Assembly: GCA_902797925.1 (NCBI GenBank)
Contig: CADBUT010000357.1
Coordinates: forward strand, 1 to 9,237
Length of the DNA stretch: 9,237 nucleotides
Direction of reading: 5' to 3'
Origin: an uncultured Spirochaetaceae bacterium
GTDB taxonomy: Bacteria; Spirochaetota; Spirochaetia; Treponematales; Treponemataceae
How positions within the stretch are numbered: position 1 is the first letter of the stretch; the number at the start of each line of letters is the position of its first letter. Below are positions 1 to 5,069 of this stretch, in pieces. The position numbers and the translations under genes are program-made. The notes beneath the pieces were generated by a model. It made no database searches, was not told the DNA's origin, and saw nothing but the letters and a program-made list of their open reading frames with translations.

Positions 1-1326
1 GATTTCTTCTTCGCGTTTATGGTCTGCATAATGTTTTGTCATGCTCGCCGACAGATGGCCGAGTGCAAGCTGTGCGTGGCGTTCATCAACTTTGTTTGCG
101 ATTGTTGTTGCGTAATAATGTCGCCAGCTGTGAAATACTATGTTGCGCTCTTTTCTCTGGTCTTCGTCGATTCCGATTGATTCCAGTGCTTCGGCCAAGC
201 CGTCATTAAGCAAGTTATGCACAATCGGCTTTTCGGGTATCGTTCCGAAGAAGATGAAGCGTTCCGTGCTTTTGACGTTGTGCGGATTCTGCAAGCCGAG
301 CTTGAGAAGTTCCTTGCGCACGGCTGGCAGAAGCGGAACAATGCGAGATTTGCCGTTCTTCGGTGTTTTCAAGCCGTCCTTTTCGCTCCATGCATGGCGC
401 ACCTGTATTCGGTTTTCTTCCAGGTCGCAGAATCGCAAGGCGAGGATTTCGCCGCATCTCAAGCCGGTTGTCATGGCTACAAGGCTTGCAACTCTTGCCC
501 TGTCGTCCGTCCATTTGCCGCGCTTGAAAAGTGCTGCAGCTTCCTGATTTGTGAGGATTCCGCGCTCGCGGTTTTCTTTTGAGTAAACTGTCAGCCTGTC
601 GAATGGCGATTTTTGTATGTATTCTTCTTTGACCGCCCATTTGAAGGCAATCGAGCCGGTTTTTATTATGTTGTCCATCGTCACGGTTGAGAGCGTTCCG
701 CTGCCTTTTGCTGTCTTGCGGTTTCTCAAGTATTTTTCAAAATCCTTTAGCCGTTCTGGTGCGAGCTCTTCGATTGTTTCTTCCGGCTTGAAGAAGTCGC
801 GCCAGTAAAGCAGGTTTCTAGTCATTTCATAGCAATGCCGCTTGCCGATTCTCTTGCCGTGAGCAAGCTTGTCCTGGACATAATCGCTTTTTTCATAATC
901 CCAGAAGTTTGTAAGAAAATCGAGAAGCTTGTGTTTTGTTTTTGGTTTTTGTTCACCCACAGATAAAATGTTAGCAAAAAAATCTGTGGGTCTGTTTGTC
1001 GGTGCATTAAAAGCCACAGATTGTGTTTCAAGAGAAGCCCCGGAAACTGCATTGGTATTCAAAAGCAGCCTTTCACAAAGCATCTTGATTGATAAGAGAT
1101 CGTTTGCAGAAAGGTTTGAAGAGCTTAAAAGGGTCATTATGCGCGCTGCTTCTGTCTGTTTCACCGCGAATTTATCACTGTTCATAAATTCATAGGCTTT
1201 AGACATGGCCTGTGCATAGTCTGTTGTGTGTGTGGAAAGGGTTTTTGTGATTCTGTTTGTTACCGGGTCACGAAACTGGGCGTAATAAAAGCCGCCGTTC
1301 CGCTTAAAAAGATATACCGTCCGCAA
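1..1326 (-). CDS. Tyrosine recombinase / phage-type integrase (3' end beyond window)
   Basis: Site-specific recombinase that cuts and rejoins DNA through a tyrosine nucleophile, expected to integrate and excise a mobile element. The frame is open for 442 codons and leaves the left edge just after the active-site tyrosine, so only a short tail should be missing. The start is TTG at 1326, preceded by AGGAG with 5-nt spacing. Domains seen: an N-terminal arm-binding-like beta region (residues about 1-45, KRNGGFYYAQFRDP), a helical core-binding region (about 130-260), and the catalytic domain. Catalytic residues are R290 in TGLRCGEILALR, K320 in LKTPKNGKSR, H399 and R402 in FHSWRH, H424 in GHLS and Y433 in MTKHYADH, so the enzyme looks active. 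It reads away from the adjacent tRNA-Lys on the same strand, the classic position of an island integrase. A rival 141-aa frame on the same strand (215-640) is a shadow. The family assignment is secure; the element type is unknown. Confidence 0.93.
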   Translation of the reverse strand, partial: MRTVYLFKRNGGFYYAQFRDPVTNRITKTLSTHTTDYAQAMSKAYEFMNSDKFAVKQTEAARIMTLLSSSNLSANDLLSIKMLCERLLLNTNAVSGASLETQSVAFNAPTNRPTDFFANILSVGEQKPKTKHKLLDFLTNFWDYEKSDYVQDKLAHGKRIGKRHCYEMTRNLLYWRDFFKPEETIEELAPERLKDFEKYLRNRKTAKGSGTLSTVTMDNIIKTGSIAFKWAVKEEYIQKSPFDRLTVYSKENRERGILTNQEAAALFKRGKWTDDRARVASLVAMTTGLRCGEILALRFCDLEENRIQVRHAWSEKDGLKTPKNGKSRIVPLLPAVRKELLKLGLQNPHNVKSTERFIFFGTIPEKPIVHNLLNDGLAEALESIGIDEDQRKERNIVFHSWRHYYATTIANKVDERHAQLALGHLSASMTKHYADHKREEEI

Positions 1327-1337
1327 GAATACTCCTT

Positions 1338-1356
1338 CTAAACTTTCAGGGTTTAG
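1338..1356 (-). promoter_or_regulatory. Small inverted repeat in the integrase leader
   Basis: CTAAAC (1338-1343) and GTTTAG (1351-1356) form a 6-bp inverted repeat with a 7-nt loop, just upstream of the integrase SD at 1331-1336. It could be a weak hairpin next to the ribosome site or a recombinase/excisionase binding site. I see no convincing -35/-10 pair for the integrase, so its transcription signal is unresolved. Confidence 0.3.
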
Positions 1357-1401
1357 CTTTTTAGAGTTTCAAGCTCCGGCATTTCTAGGGCTGCTTGTTT
1401 A

Positions 1402-1436
1402 CTAACAGTCTGCTAACAGTTATTTTTCGCAGTCTG
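1402..1436. repeat. Clustered short direct repeats between integrase and tRNA-Lys
   Basis: CTAACAGT occurs at 1402-1409 and 1413-1420 (11-bp period), and CAGTCTG at 1406-1412 and 1430-1436. Iterated short repeats between an integrase gene and its attachment tRNA are typical of integrase arm sites or excisionase sites. That role is inferred from position only. Confidence 0.45.
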
Positions 1437-1440
1437 TTCA

Positions 1441-1490
1441 TTTAAAATAAAAAAAGCTAAATCCCTTTTTATGTAAGGATTTAGCTTTTT
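1441..1490 (-). terminator. Rho-independent terminator of tRNA-Lys (possibly bidirectional)
   Basis: A 14-bp perfect stem pairs 1451-1464 with 1477-1490 around a 12-nt loop. On the minus strand it is followed by seven U's and an AU-rich tail. It starts right at the tRNA discriminator base, so it should end the tRNA-Lys transcript and insulate the integrase from tRNA transcription. On the plus strand the tail has five T's. Confidence 0.8.
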
Positions 1491-1562
1491 GAGCCATGGC
1501 GGCTTCGAACCGTCGACCCACAGATTAAGAGTCTGTTGCTCTACCAGCTGAGCTAATGGCCC
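1490..1562 (-). tRNA. tRNA-Lys (anticodon CUU)
   Basis: A complete 73-nt cloverleaf. The acceptor stem GGGCCAT/ATGGCTC has one G-U pair, the D stem is GCTC/GAGC, the anticodon stem ACAGA/TCTGT holds the loop CTCTTAA (anticodon CTT), and the T loop is TTCGAAG. The discriminator is A at 1490 and no CCA is encoded. The T stem GACGG/CCGCC has one A-C mismatch. The 3' end faces the integrase, so this is the likely attB tRNA of the island to the left. Confidence 0.93.
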
Positions 1563-1580
1563 ATTGATTTAACGTTTAAG

Positions 1581-1609
1581 AATGTATCATATTCTTTTTT
1601 TTTGTTCAA
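1581..1609 (-). promoter_or_regulatory. Sigma-70-type promoter of tRNA-Lys
   Basis: On the minus strand, TTGAAC (1604-1609) and TACATT (1581-1586) are separated by 17 nt, with the expected start about 10 nt before the tRNA 5' end. The same TACATT -10 at 17-nt spacing recurs at the tRNA-Val promoter, which supports the call. Confidence 0.5.
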
Positions 1610-1626
1610 GTAGGTTTTCAACTTTT

Positions 1627-1663
1627 CTTTAAAAAAGAAACAGGGCGGAAAACTGCCGCCCTG
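1627..1663 (-). terminator. Rho-independent terminator of the small exported-protein gene
   Basis: The GC-rich 8-bp stem CAGGGCGG/CCGCCCTG (1641-1648 with 1656-1663) is followed on the minus strand by TTTCTTTTTT. It lies about 57 nt downstream of the stop codon of the 1720-2115 gene, so that gene is monocistronic. Confidence 0.85.
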
Positions 1664-1719
1664 CCTGCTATAACAGATTAGACCTGTCAGAAAACTCTGT
1701 TAGTTTCCGAATACATTCA

Positions 1720-2115
1720 TTAGTCAATCTGGAAAGATTCGACTGCAAATTTCTCTTTAAGATTTGTTCCTGCCGGCAATGTGCCCCAGAACGGGTCAGC
1801 CGGATTCTTCGGCACAGCAAGAGTAACATACTGGAACTCGTTATTCTTGTAAACAATCGTCATATAAGGGTAGCAGCCCTTTGGCACTGCAATAACGTGT
1901 CCGCGGTTATCTCCAAAACGGAACCAGTCAACAGGCAGATAAGACTTTGAAACCTTATAGCCGTCAAGCGTAAACAAAGCAATATACCCATTCTGGTTGT
2001 TATACACTTTCTGAAGTGGAATATTTCTGTAGCTGTACTCTGATTCATTTTTAAAAGCAAATACAGATACAGAAACAACAAGTAATAATGCAAGTACAAT
2101 AGCGGTCTTTTTCAT
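1720..2115 (-). CDS. Small exported protein of unknown function (131 aa)
   Basis: I do not recognise a family. Residues 1-20 form a typical Sec signal peptide: MKKT, a hydrophobic core of about 15 residues, then SVFA with likely cleavage before F21. The mature chain is about 111 aa, rich in aromatic residues (YSYRN, DWFRFGDNRG, KGCYPYMTIVY, FQYVTLAVP, PFWGTLPAG) and looks beta-strand rich, suggesting a small soluble periplasmic protein. It has a single cysteine and no lipobox. The start is well supported by GGAAGGAG seven nt upstream. The gene has its own promoter about 140 nt upstream and its own terminator, so it is a single-gene unit. Coding is supported by the signal peptide, SD and terminator; the function is unknown. 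Confidence 0.8.
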   Translation of the reverse strand: MKKTAIVLALLLVVSVSVFAFKNESEYSYRNIPLQKVYNNQNGYIALFTLDGYKVSKSYLPVDWFRFGDNRGHVIAVPKGCYPYMTIVYKNNEFQYVTLAVPKNPADPFWGTLPAGTNLKEKFAVESFQID

Positions 2116-2251
2116 AGCAAAACTCCTTCCTTAGTTGCAACAGGCTGAAACGGCACTTACGTTCTGTTTTAATCATTTTTATACGCAGTACCACCCCCTA
2201 CAGGCACAAATCCGAAAAAAACAGAAGGCTCTTCCGTGAACCTTTCCTCTA

Positions 2252-2280
2252 AGTATAAATCGCATTTTAAGGTTTTTCAA
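2252..2280 (-). promoter_or_regulatory. Sigma-70 promoter of the small exported-protein gene
   Basis: On the minus strand, TTGAAA (2275-2280) and TATACT (2252-2257) are separated by exactly 17 nt, each 5/6 to consensus. The predicted start near 2245 gives a leader of about 130 nt, unusually long for a 131-aa gene. A short stem followed by seven U's lies in the leader (2214-2235). Confidence 0.7.
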
Positions 2281-2416
2281 GAAAAATATTTAAGAAAACG
2301 CTAAACAAAATAAGCAAATCAACCGAAAAAGGTTTTCCAAACTGAAATGAACATATATCTGCTCAATCAGCAGAAGCGCTTTATTGAGAAAAAACAAAGC
2401 ACCCCGTTCAAACAGC

Positions 2417-2445
2417 TTGACATTTTTTTTTGATTCATGTAATAT
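2417..2445 (+). promoter_or_regulatory. Sigma-70 promoter of tRNA-Met
   Basis: A perfect TTGACA (2417-2422), a 17-nt spacer and TAATAT (2440-2445) lie just upstream of the tRNA, with the predicted start about 6 nt before its 5' end. The rest of the gene-free stretch 2116-2457 holds only the divergent promoter for the exported-protein gene and AT-rich sequence. Confidence 0.82.
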
Positions 2446-2457
2446 GCCAGACATTAC

Positions 2458-2530
2458 GGCGGCATAGCTCAGTTGGTAGAGCATCCGGCTCATATCCGGC
2501 AGGTCATAGGTTCAAGCCCCATTGCCGCTA
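2458..2530 (+). tRNA. tRNA-Met (anticodon CAU), probably elongator
   Basis: A 73-nt cloverleaf with acceptor GGCGGCA/TGCCGCT (G-U at the first pair), D stem GCTC/GAGC, anticodon loop CTCATAT and T loop TTCAAGC. It lacks the initiator signature of three G-C pairs in the anticodon stem. No CCA is encoded. Oddities are a U-C mismatch at 27-43, U at position 38 and an A-C mismatch in the T stem. A CAU anticodon could also mark the lysidine-modified tRNA-Ile2, which I cannot exclude by eye. Confidence 0.88.
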
Positions 2531-2531
2531 G

Positions 2532-2563
2532 AAAGGCTAATCAGAAATGATTAGCCTTTTTTT
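2532..2563 (+). terminator. Rho-independent terminator of tRNA-Met
   Basis: A 12-bp perfect stem AAAGGCTAATCA/TGATTAGCCTTT is capped by a GAAA tetraloop and followed by seven T's. It touches the stop codon of the convergent regulator gene (2562-2564). On the minus strand the tail is only TTTC, so it serves mainly the tRNA. Confidence 0.92.
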
Positions 2564-3530
2564 ATACCTTTTTGCCGTTCAGCCTTTCAACAGCCTCATA
2601 CAAATACTGCGAATTGGGAACCTCTTTAAGCCAGTGATAGGAATACATACAGCGTTCTTCAACTATTTCTGCAAAAATAGATTTTGTATATGAAGCGCGC
2701 TTTTTATCGTTTTCCTTTTTGCAAGTGTCATAAACCACAGAAAAGGAAGGCGCAAAAATATCCTGGTTTTCTTTTTCAGTTTTCTCCGGCTGGCTCTCGT
2801 ATTCATCGTTTCCATAAGACGGAAAAACATCATAGCCGTGGCTTGTGTAAAAAGCCGGAAAGATGTCTGCATATTCGTTTTCAACAGGAAGACCATAGAT
2901 GCAGACATCAAGACTTTTTTCAGGATAAATTCTGACAAGCTTGTAACGGCCTTTGGTGCATCTGATTAAATTACGCGGCTTTACAAAATCATCTCCGATT
3001 GATTTTCTTGTTTCATGGATCAGCCCGTAAAGCAAATTTCTGTTTTTGTCTGATTTTTCTCCGAAGATTTTTTCCTGCAAAGTTTCAATTGATATAGACT
3101 TGTTCTGATAATCCACAAAAAAGTCCAAAAGCTTTCTGGCATTTTTGCTCATGCCCAGACTGTTATTTTTCTTAAGCGAAAGAGCCAGCATTCTGAGCTT
3201 TTTTTCCAATGCTGAAGAACCGTCAGAGCTGAGATTTATTCCGTTAAAAGCATTCCAATAGCTAAAATAACCACTAATCGAAAGATTTGATTCCTTACTC
3301 AGCAAAATCCAAGGAGTATCAAGCTTACATTCTTTCATTTTTAAACGTAAATTTGAAAAGTAGCAGCTGGCTCTAAGATCTATCAAAAAAAGATCAAACC
3401 TGCATGACTGAATAATTCTTAAAAAAAGCCCTTCATCTTTTATTGTCACCAGTGAATCTTCTGCCGGATTGACAATCCGTCTGACCCGGAATTGTGTTTC
3501 TGCAGAATTAGAAAACAGTAAAAATTTCAT
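2562..3530 (-). CDS. OmpR-type winged-helix regulator with degenerate receiver (322 aa)
   Basis: Likely a DNA-binding transcription regulator. Residues 1-120 look like a response-regulator receiver fold (KFLLFSN as beta-1, FDLFLIDLRAS with D51 where the phospho-acceptor would be, TPWILLSKE as beta-4 with S78-K79). The acidic pair that normally follows beta-1 is missing, so normal phosphorylation is doubtful. Residues about 128-200 match the OmpR/PhoB winged helix: ISIETLQEKIFGE, then LYGLIHETRKSIGDD (recognition helix) and LIRCTKGRYKL (wing). Residues 205-322 form an extra C-terminal part I do not recognise. I chose the ATG at 3530 because GGGGAG lies 5 nt upstream; an in-frame ATG pair at 3566 has no SD. 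No kinase gene is nearby. The gene lies between tRNA-Met and tRNA-Val, and its 65-bp upstream region overlaps the divergent tRNA-Val promoter. Confidence 0.75.
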   Translation of the reverse strand: MKFLLFSNSAETQFRVRRIVNPAEDSLVTIKDEGLFLRIIQSCRFDLFLIDLRASCYFSNLRLKMKECKLDTPWILLSKESNLSISGYFSYWNAFNGINLSSDGSSALEKKLRMLALSLKKNNSLGMSKNARKLLDFFVDYQNKSISIETLQEKIFGEKSDKNRNLLYGLIHETRKSIGDDFVKPRNLIRCTKGRYKLVRIYPEKSLDVCIYGLPVENEYADIFPAFYTSHGYDVFPSYGNDEYESQPEKTEKENQDIFAPSFSVVYDTCKKENDKKRASYTKSIFAEIVEERCMYSYHWLKEVPNSQYLYEAVERLNGKKV

Positions 3531-3555
3531 CGTATCTCCCCTCTTTCCTGAACCC

Positions 3556-3584
3556 TTGACCATCATAAACTAATATGTTACATT
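3556..3584 (+). promoter_or_regulatory. Sigma-70-type promoter of tRNA-Val
   Basis: TTGACC (3556-3561), a 17-nt spacer and TACATT (3579-3584) place the start 5-7 nt before the tRNA. It lies in the 65-bp region between the divergent regulator start and the tRNA. Confidence 0.6.
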
Positions 3585-3595
3585 TCTGCCTGTCA

Positions 3596-3669
3596 GGGCG
3601 ATTAGCTCAGTTGGTTAGAGTACAAGCATGACACGCTTGGGGTCACTAGTTCGATTCTAGTATCGCCCA
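3596..3669 (+). tRNA. tRNA-Val (anticodon GAC)
   Basis: A 74-nt cloverleaf with perfect acceptor stem GGGCGAT/ATCGCCC, anticodon stem CAAGC/GCTTG with loop ATGACAC (anticodon GAC), T stem ACTAG/CTAGT, and discriminator A at 3669. No CCA is encoded. Downstream, a weak 7-bp stem (TTTACAT/ATGTAAA, 3699-3732) followed by T-runs may act as a poor terminator. Confidence 0.95.
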
Positions 3670-3675
3670 ATCCTG

Positions 3676-3709
3676 ATATTTACATTGTAATTCTAATATT
3701 TACATTGTA
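3676..3709. repeat. Tandem palindromic operator-like repeat, two copies
   Basis: ATATTTACATTGTA occurs at 3676-3689 and 3696-3709, exactly 20 bp apart (about two helical turns). Each contains the short palindrome TACATTGTA. It lies between tRNA-Val and the DHH phosphoesterase gene, about 110 bp before its start, and resembles a paired transcription-factor site. The remaining 3710-3818 is AT-rich with only weak promoter-like hexamers. Confidence 0.5.
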
Positions 3710-3818
3710 CATTCATTTTTATTCTATGTAAAACTATTTTTTTGTTTTTTTCACTATCTTTTTATAACTATCCTTCAAATATACTGGACAAAGCTGATTA
3801 TTTTATTCACTATAAGCT

Positions 3819-4790
3819 ATGATTTCAAAACGAAACATCAGCGATTTTTTTCGATTTATTGATTCTCATTCTGCCTTTGTCATTGCAGGTCACAAAGAGC
3901 CCGACGGAGACTGTATTGCAAGCTGCCTTGCACTAGACGAACTTCTGCGGCTTAAAGGCAAAAAGACGGTGCTTCTTTCTGCCGGTCCTTTCAAAAAGAC
4001 CGAAACAAAAGCTTATGAACATCTTTTCAAAACTGAATTTGATGACATTCAAAACATCACTGATTACGGTCTGTTTATTACGGACTGTTCTTCTAAAGAT
4101 AGAATCGGTGAACTGAATATTGCAAAGCTTGATTTTGACACATTCATCATTGACCATCACAAGACTTCAGATTCTTCAGGCGGAAACTGCATTATTGACG
4201 CTTCAGCCCCGGCAGCGGCTTATATTGTCCAGCAGCTTTTTGAAGCGGTTCATGGCGAAGTGACAAAAACCGCAGCAGAAATTCTTTTCTTCGGGCTTTC
4301 TACAGACAGCGGTTTTTTCCGTTTTTTGGAATCAAACAGCGCCGATGTTTTTATGGCTGCTTCAAGGCTTATCAGCAAGGGTGCAAACCCAAAGAAAACG
4401 TACAATCTTATGACCGGCGGCAAATCATTTTCAAGCAGAAAACTGCTTGGAAAGCAGCTTGACCATGCAGAAGCTTATTTTGACGGAAAACTAATCATAA
4501 CATACGAAACCATGGAAGACACATTGGCATACGGCCAAAACGGCAGAGACTCTGACGCTCTTTACCAGAACCTGCTCGCTATAGAAGGTGTTGAGGCAAT
4601 CGTAAACATCAGGCAGGAAACAGAGGAACAGTGCACAATCGGTTTCAGATCTAGAGAACAGGTTGACGTCAGCAGTGTGGCTTCCTGCTTTGGCGGAGGC
4701 GGTCACAAAAATGCCTCAGGTGCGTCCTGCAAGGCTGTAATCAAAGAGCTTATTCCACAAATTTTACAAGAATTTCAAAAAATCTTGTAA
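3819..4790 (+). CDS. nrnA: DHH/DHHA1 phosphoesterase, NrnA-like oligoribonuclease / pAp phosphatase
   Basis: A cytosolic metal-dependent phosphoesterase. NrnA enzymes degrade short RNA oligonucleotides and, in some members, pAp or cyclic-dinucleotide breakdown products. At 323 aa it has the normal family length. The N-terminal DHH domain shows GHKEPDGDCIAS (H25, D29, D31), LFITDCSS (D89), the signature IIDHHKTSD (D112-H113-H114) and GLSTDSGFFRF (D163), all expected metal or catalytic positions. The C-terminal DHHA1 domain ends with GGGGHKNASG (292-301), the substrate-binding glycine loop. The start is fixed by an in-frame TAA at 3813 and by the usual distance to the DHH motif, but no SD is visible; TATAAG at 3811 lies too close to be an obvious promoter for it. 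A strong terminator follows, so the gene is monocistronic. Substrate preference cannot be told from sequence. Confidence 0.87.
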   Translation: MISKRNISDFFRFIDSHSAFVIAGHKEPDGDCIASCLALDELLRLKGKKTVLLSAGPFKKTETKAYEHLFKTEFDDIQNITDYGLFITDCSSKDRIGELNIAKLDFDTFIIDHHKTSDSSGGNCIIDASAPAAAYIVQQLFEAVHGEVTKTAAEILFFGLSTDSGFFRFLESNSADVFMAASRLISKGANPKKTYNLMTGGKSFSSRKLLGKQLDHAEAYFDGKLIITYETMEDTLAYGQNGRDSDALYQNLLAIEGVEAIVNIRQETEEQCTIGFRSREQVDVSSVASCFGGGGHKNASGASCKAVIKELIPQILQEFQKIL

Positions 4791-4828
4791 AATTATGACA
4801 GCTTAAACTTAGCTTCAAATTCATTTTT

Positions 4829-4867
4829 AAAGGAAACGGTGAAAATCTTGCCGTTTCCTTTTTTTTC
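4829..4867 (+). terminator. Rho-independent terminator after nrnA
   Basis: AAAGGAAACGG (4829-4839) pairs perfectly with CCGTTTCCTTT (4851-4861) around an 11-nt loop, and the run of T's continues to 4866. It separates the DHH gene from the downstream sigma-like gene. Confidence 0.92.
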
Positions 4868-4951
4868 TTCCCATATATAGTAACAAAAATCACCAGATCA
4901 ATTTCATTAAACATTACAAATATTTTATTCCATTACAAAAATTTATCTATC

Positions 4952-4978
4952 AACTGAAATTCCAGGAGAATTTCGGTT
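4952..4978. promoter_or_regulatory. Upstream dyad (possible activator site) for the 5070 gene
   Basis: AACTGAAATTC (4952-4962) and GAATTTCGGTT (4968-4978) are inverted copies with 10 of 11 exact pairs plus one G-T, around a 5-bp centre. The centre lies about 78 bp upstream of the start predicted from the sigma-54-like element, a usual distance for an enhancer-binding protein. The role is inferred. Confidence 0.45.
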
Positions 4979-5015
4979 TCTGCAAAATTATTTATTTACA
5001 AAATTAATTTATAAG

Positions 5016-5032
5016 TTGGTACATTTTCTGCT
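5016..5032 (+). promoter_or_regulatory. Sigma-54-like -24/-12 promoter element
   Basis: TTGGTACATTTTCTGCT matches the sigma-54 pattern YTGGCAC-N5-TTGCW in most positions, with GG (5018-5019) and GC (5030-5031) separated by exactly 10 nt. The predicted start is near 5043. A competing sigma-70 reading is TATAAG at 5010-5015, but I see no good -35 for it. Treponemes are known to encode RpoN. Confidence 0.42.
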
Positions 5033-5037
5033 TTTTC

Positions 5038-5065
5038 ACTCCTCTGCAGACATCTGCAAAGGAGT
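5038..5065 (+). promoter_or_regulatory. SD-sequestering hairpin before the 5070 gene
   Basis: ACTCCTCTGCAG (5038-5049) can pair with CTGCAAAGGAGT (5054-5065) with one C-A mismatch in 12 pairs and an ACAT loop. The entire SD AAGGAG (5059-5064) lies in the 3' arm, opposite a built-in anti-SD CTCCT. This would block ribosome binding when folded. Alternatively the 28-bp inverted repeat is a DNA operator. Confidence 0.65.
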
Positions 5066-5069
5066 ATCA

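Larger units (their letters stand above)
1352..1490. repeat. 11-bp direct repeat flanking the integrase-tRNA spacer
   Basis: TTTAGCTTTTT occurs at 1352-1362 and again at 1480-1490. The second copy forms one arm of the tRNA-Lys terminator and abuts the tRNA 3' end. The match extends imperfectly on both sides (GG before, GAG after). One copy lies in the integrase leader and the other at the tRNA end, so they could be arm-type or core-like recombination sites, but AT-rich chance similarity is possible. Confidence 0.35.

Noticed and set aside
215..640. 141-aa minus-strand reading frame
   Set aside because: It lies inside the integrase gene in another frame, has arginine-rich low-quality sequence, and the integrase frame shows all catalytic motifs in order.
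2290..2493. 67-aa minus-strand hydrophobic ORF
   Set aside because: It overlaps the tRNA-Met promoter and the tRNA body and has no SD; it is a chance frame.
3531..3566. Earlier in-frame ATG pair for the OmpR-type regulator
   Set aside because: No SD there, whereas the ATG at 3530 has GGGGAG at correct spacing and begins the receiver-like fold.
5016..5069. Earlier in-frame ATG for the 289-aa protein
   Set aside because: No SD, and it would translate the regulatory hairpin; the ATG at 5070 has AAGGAG at 5 nt.
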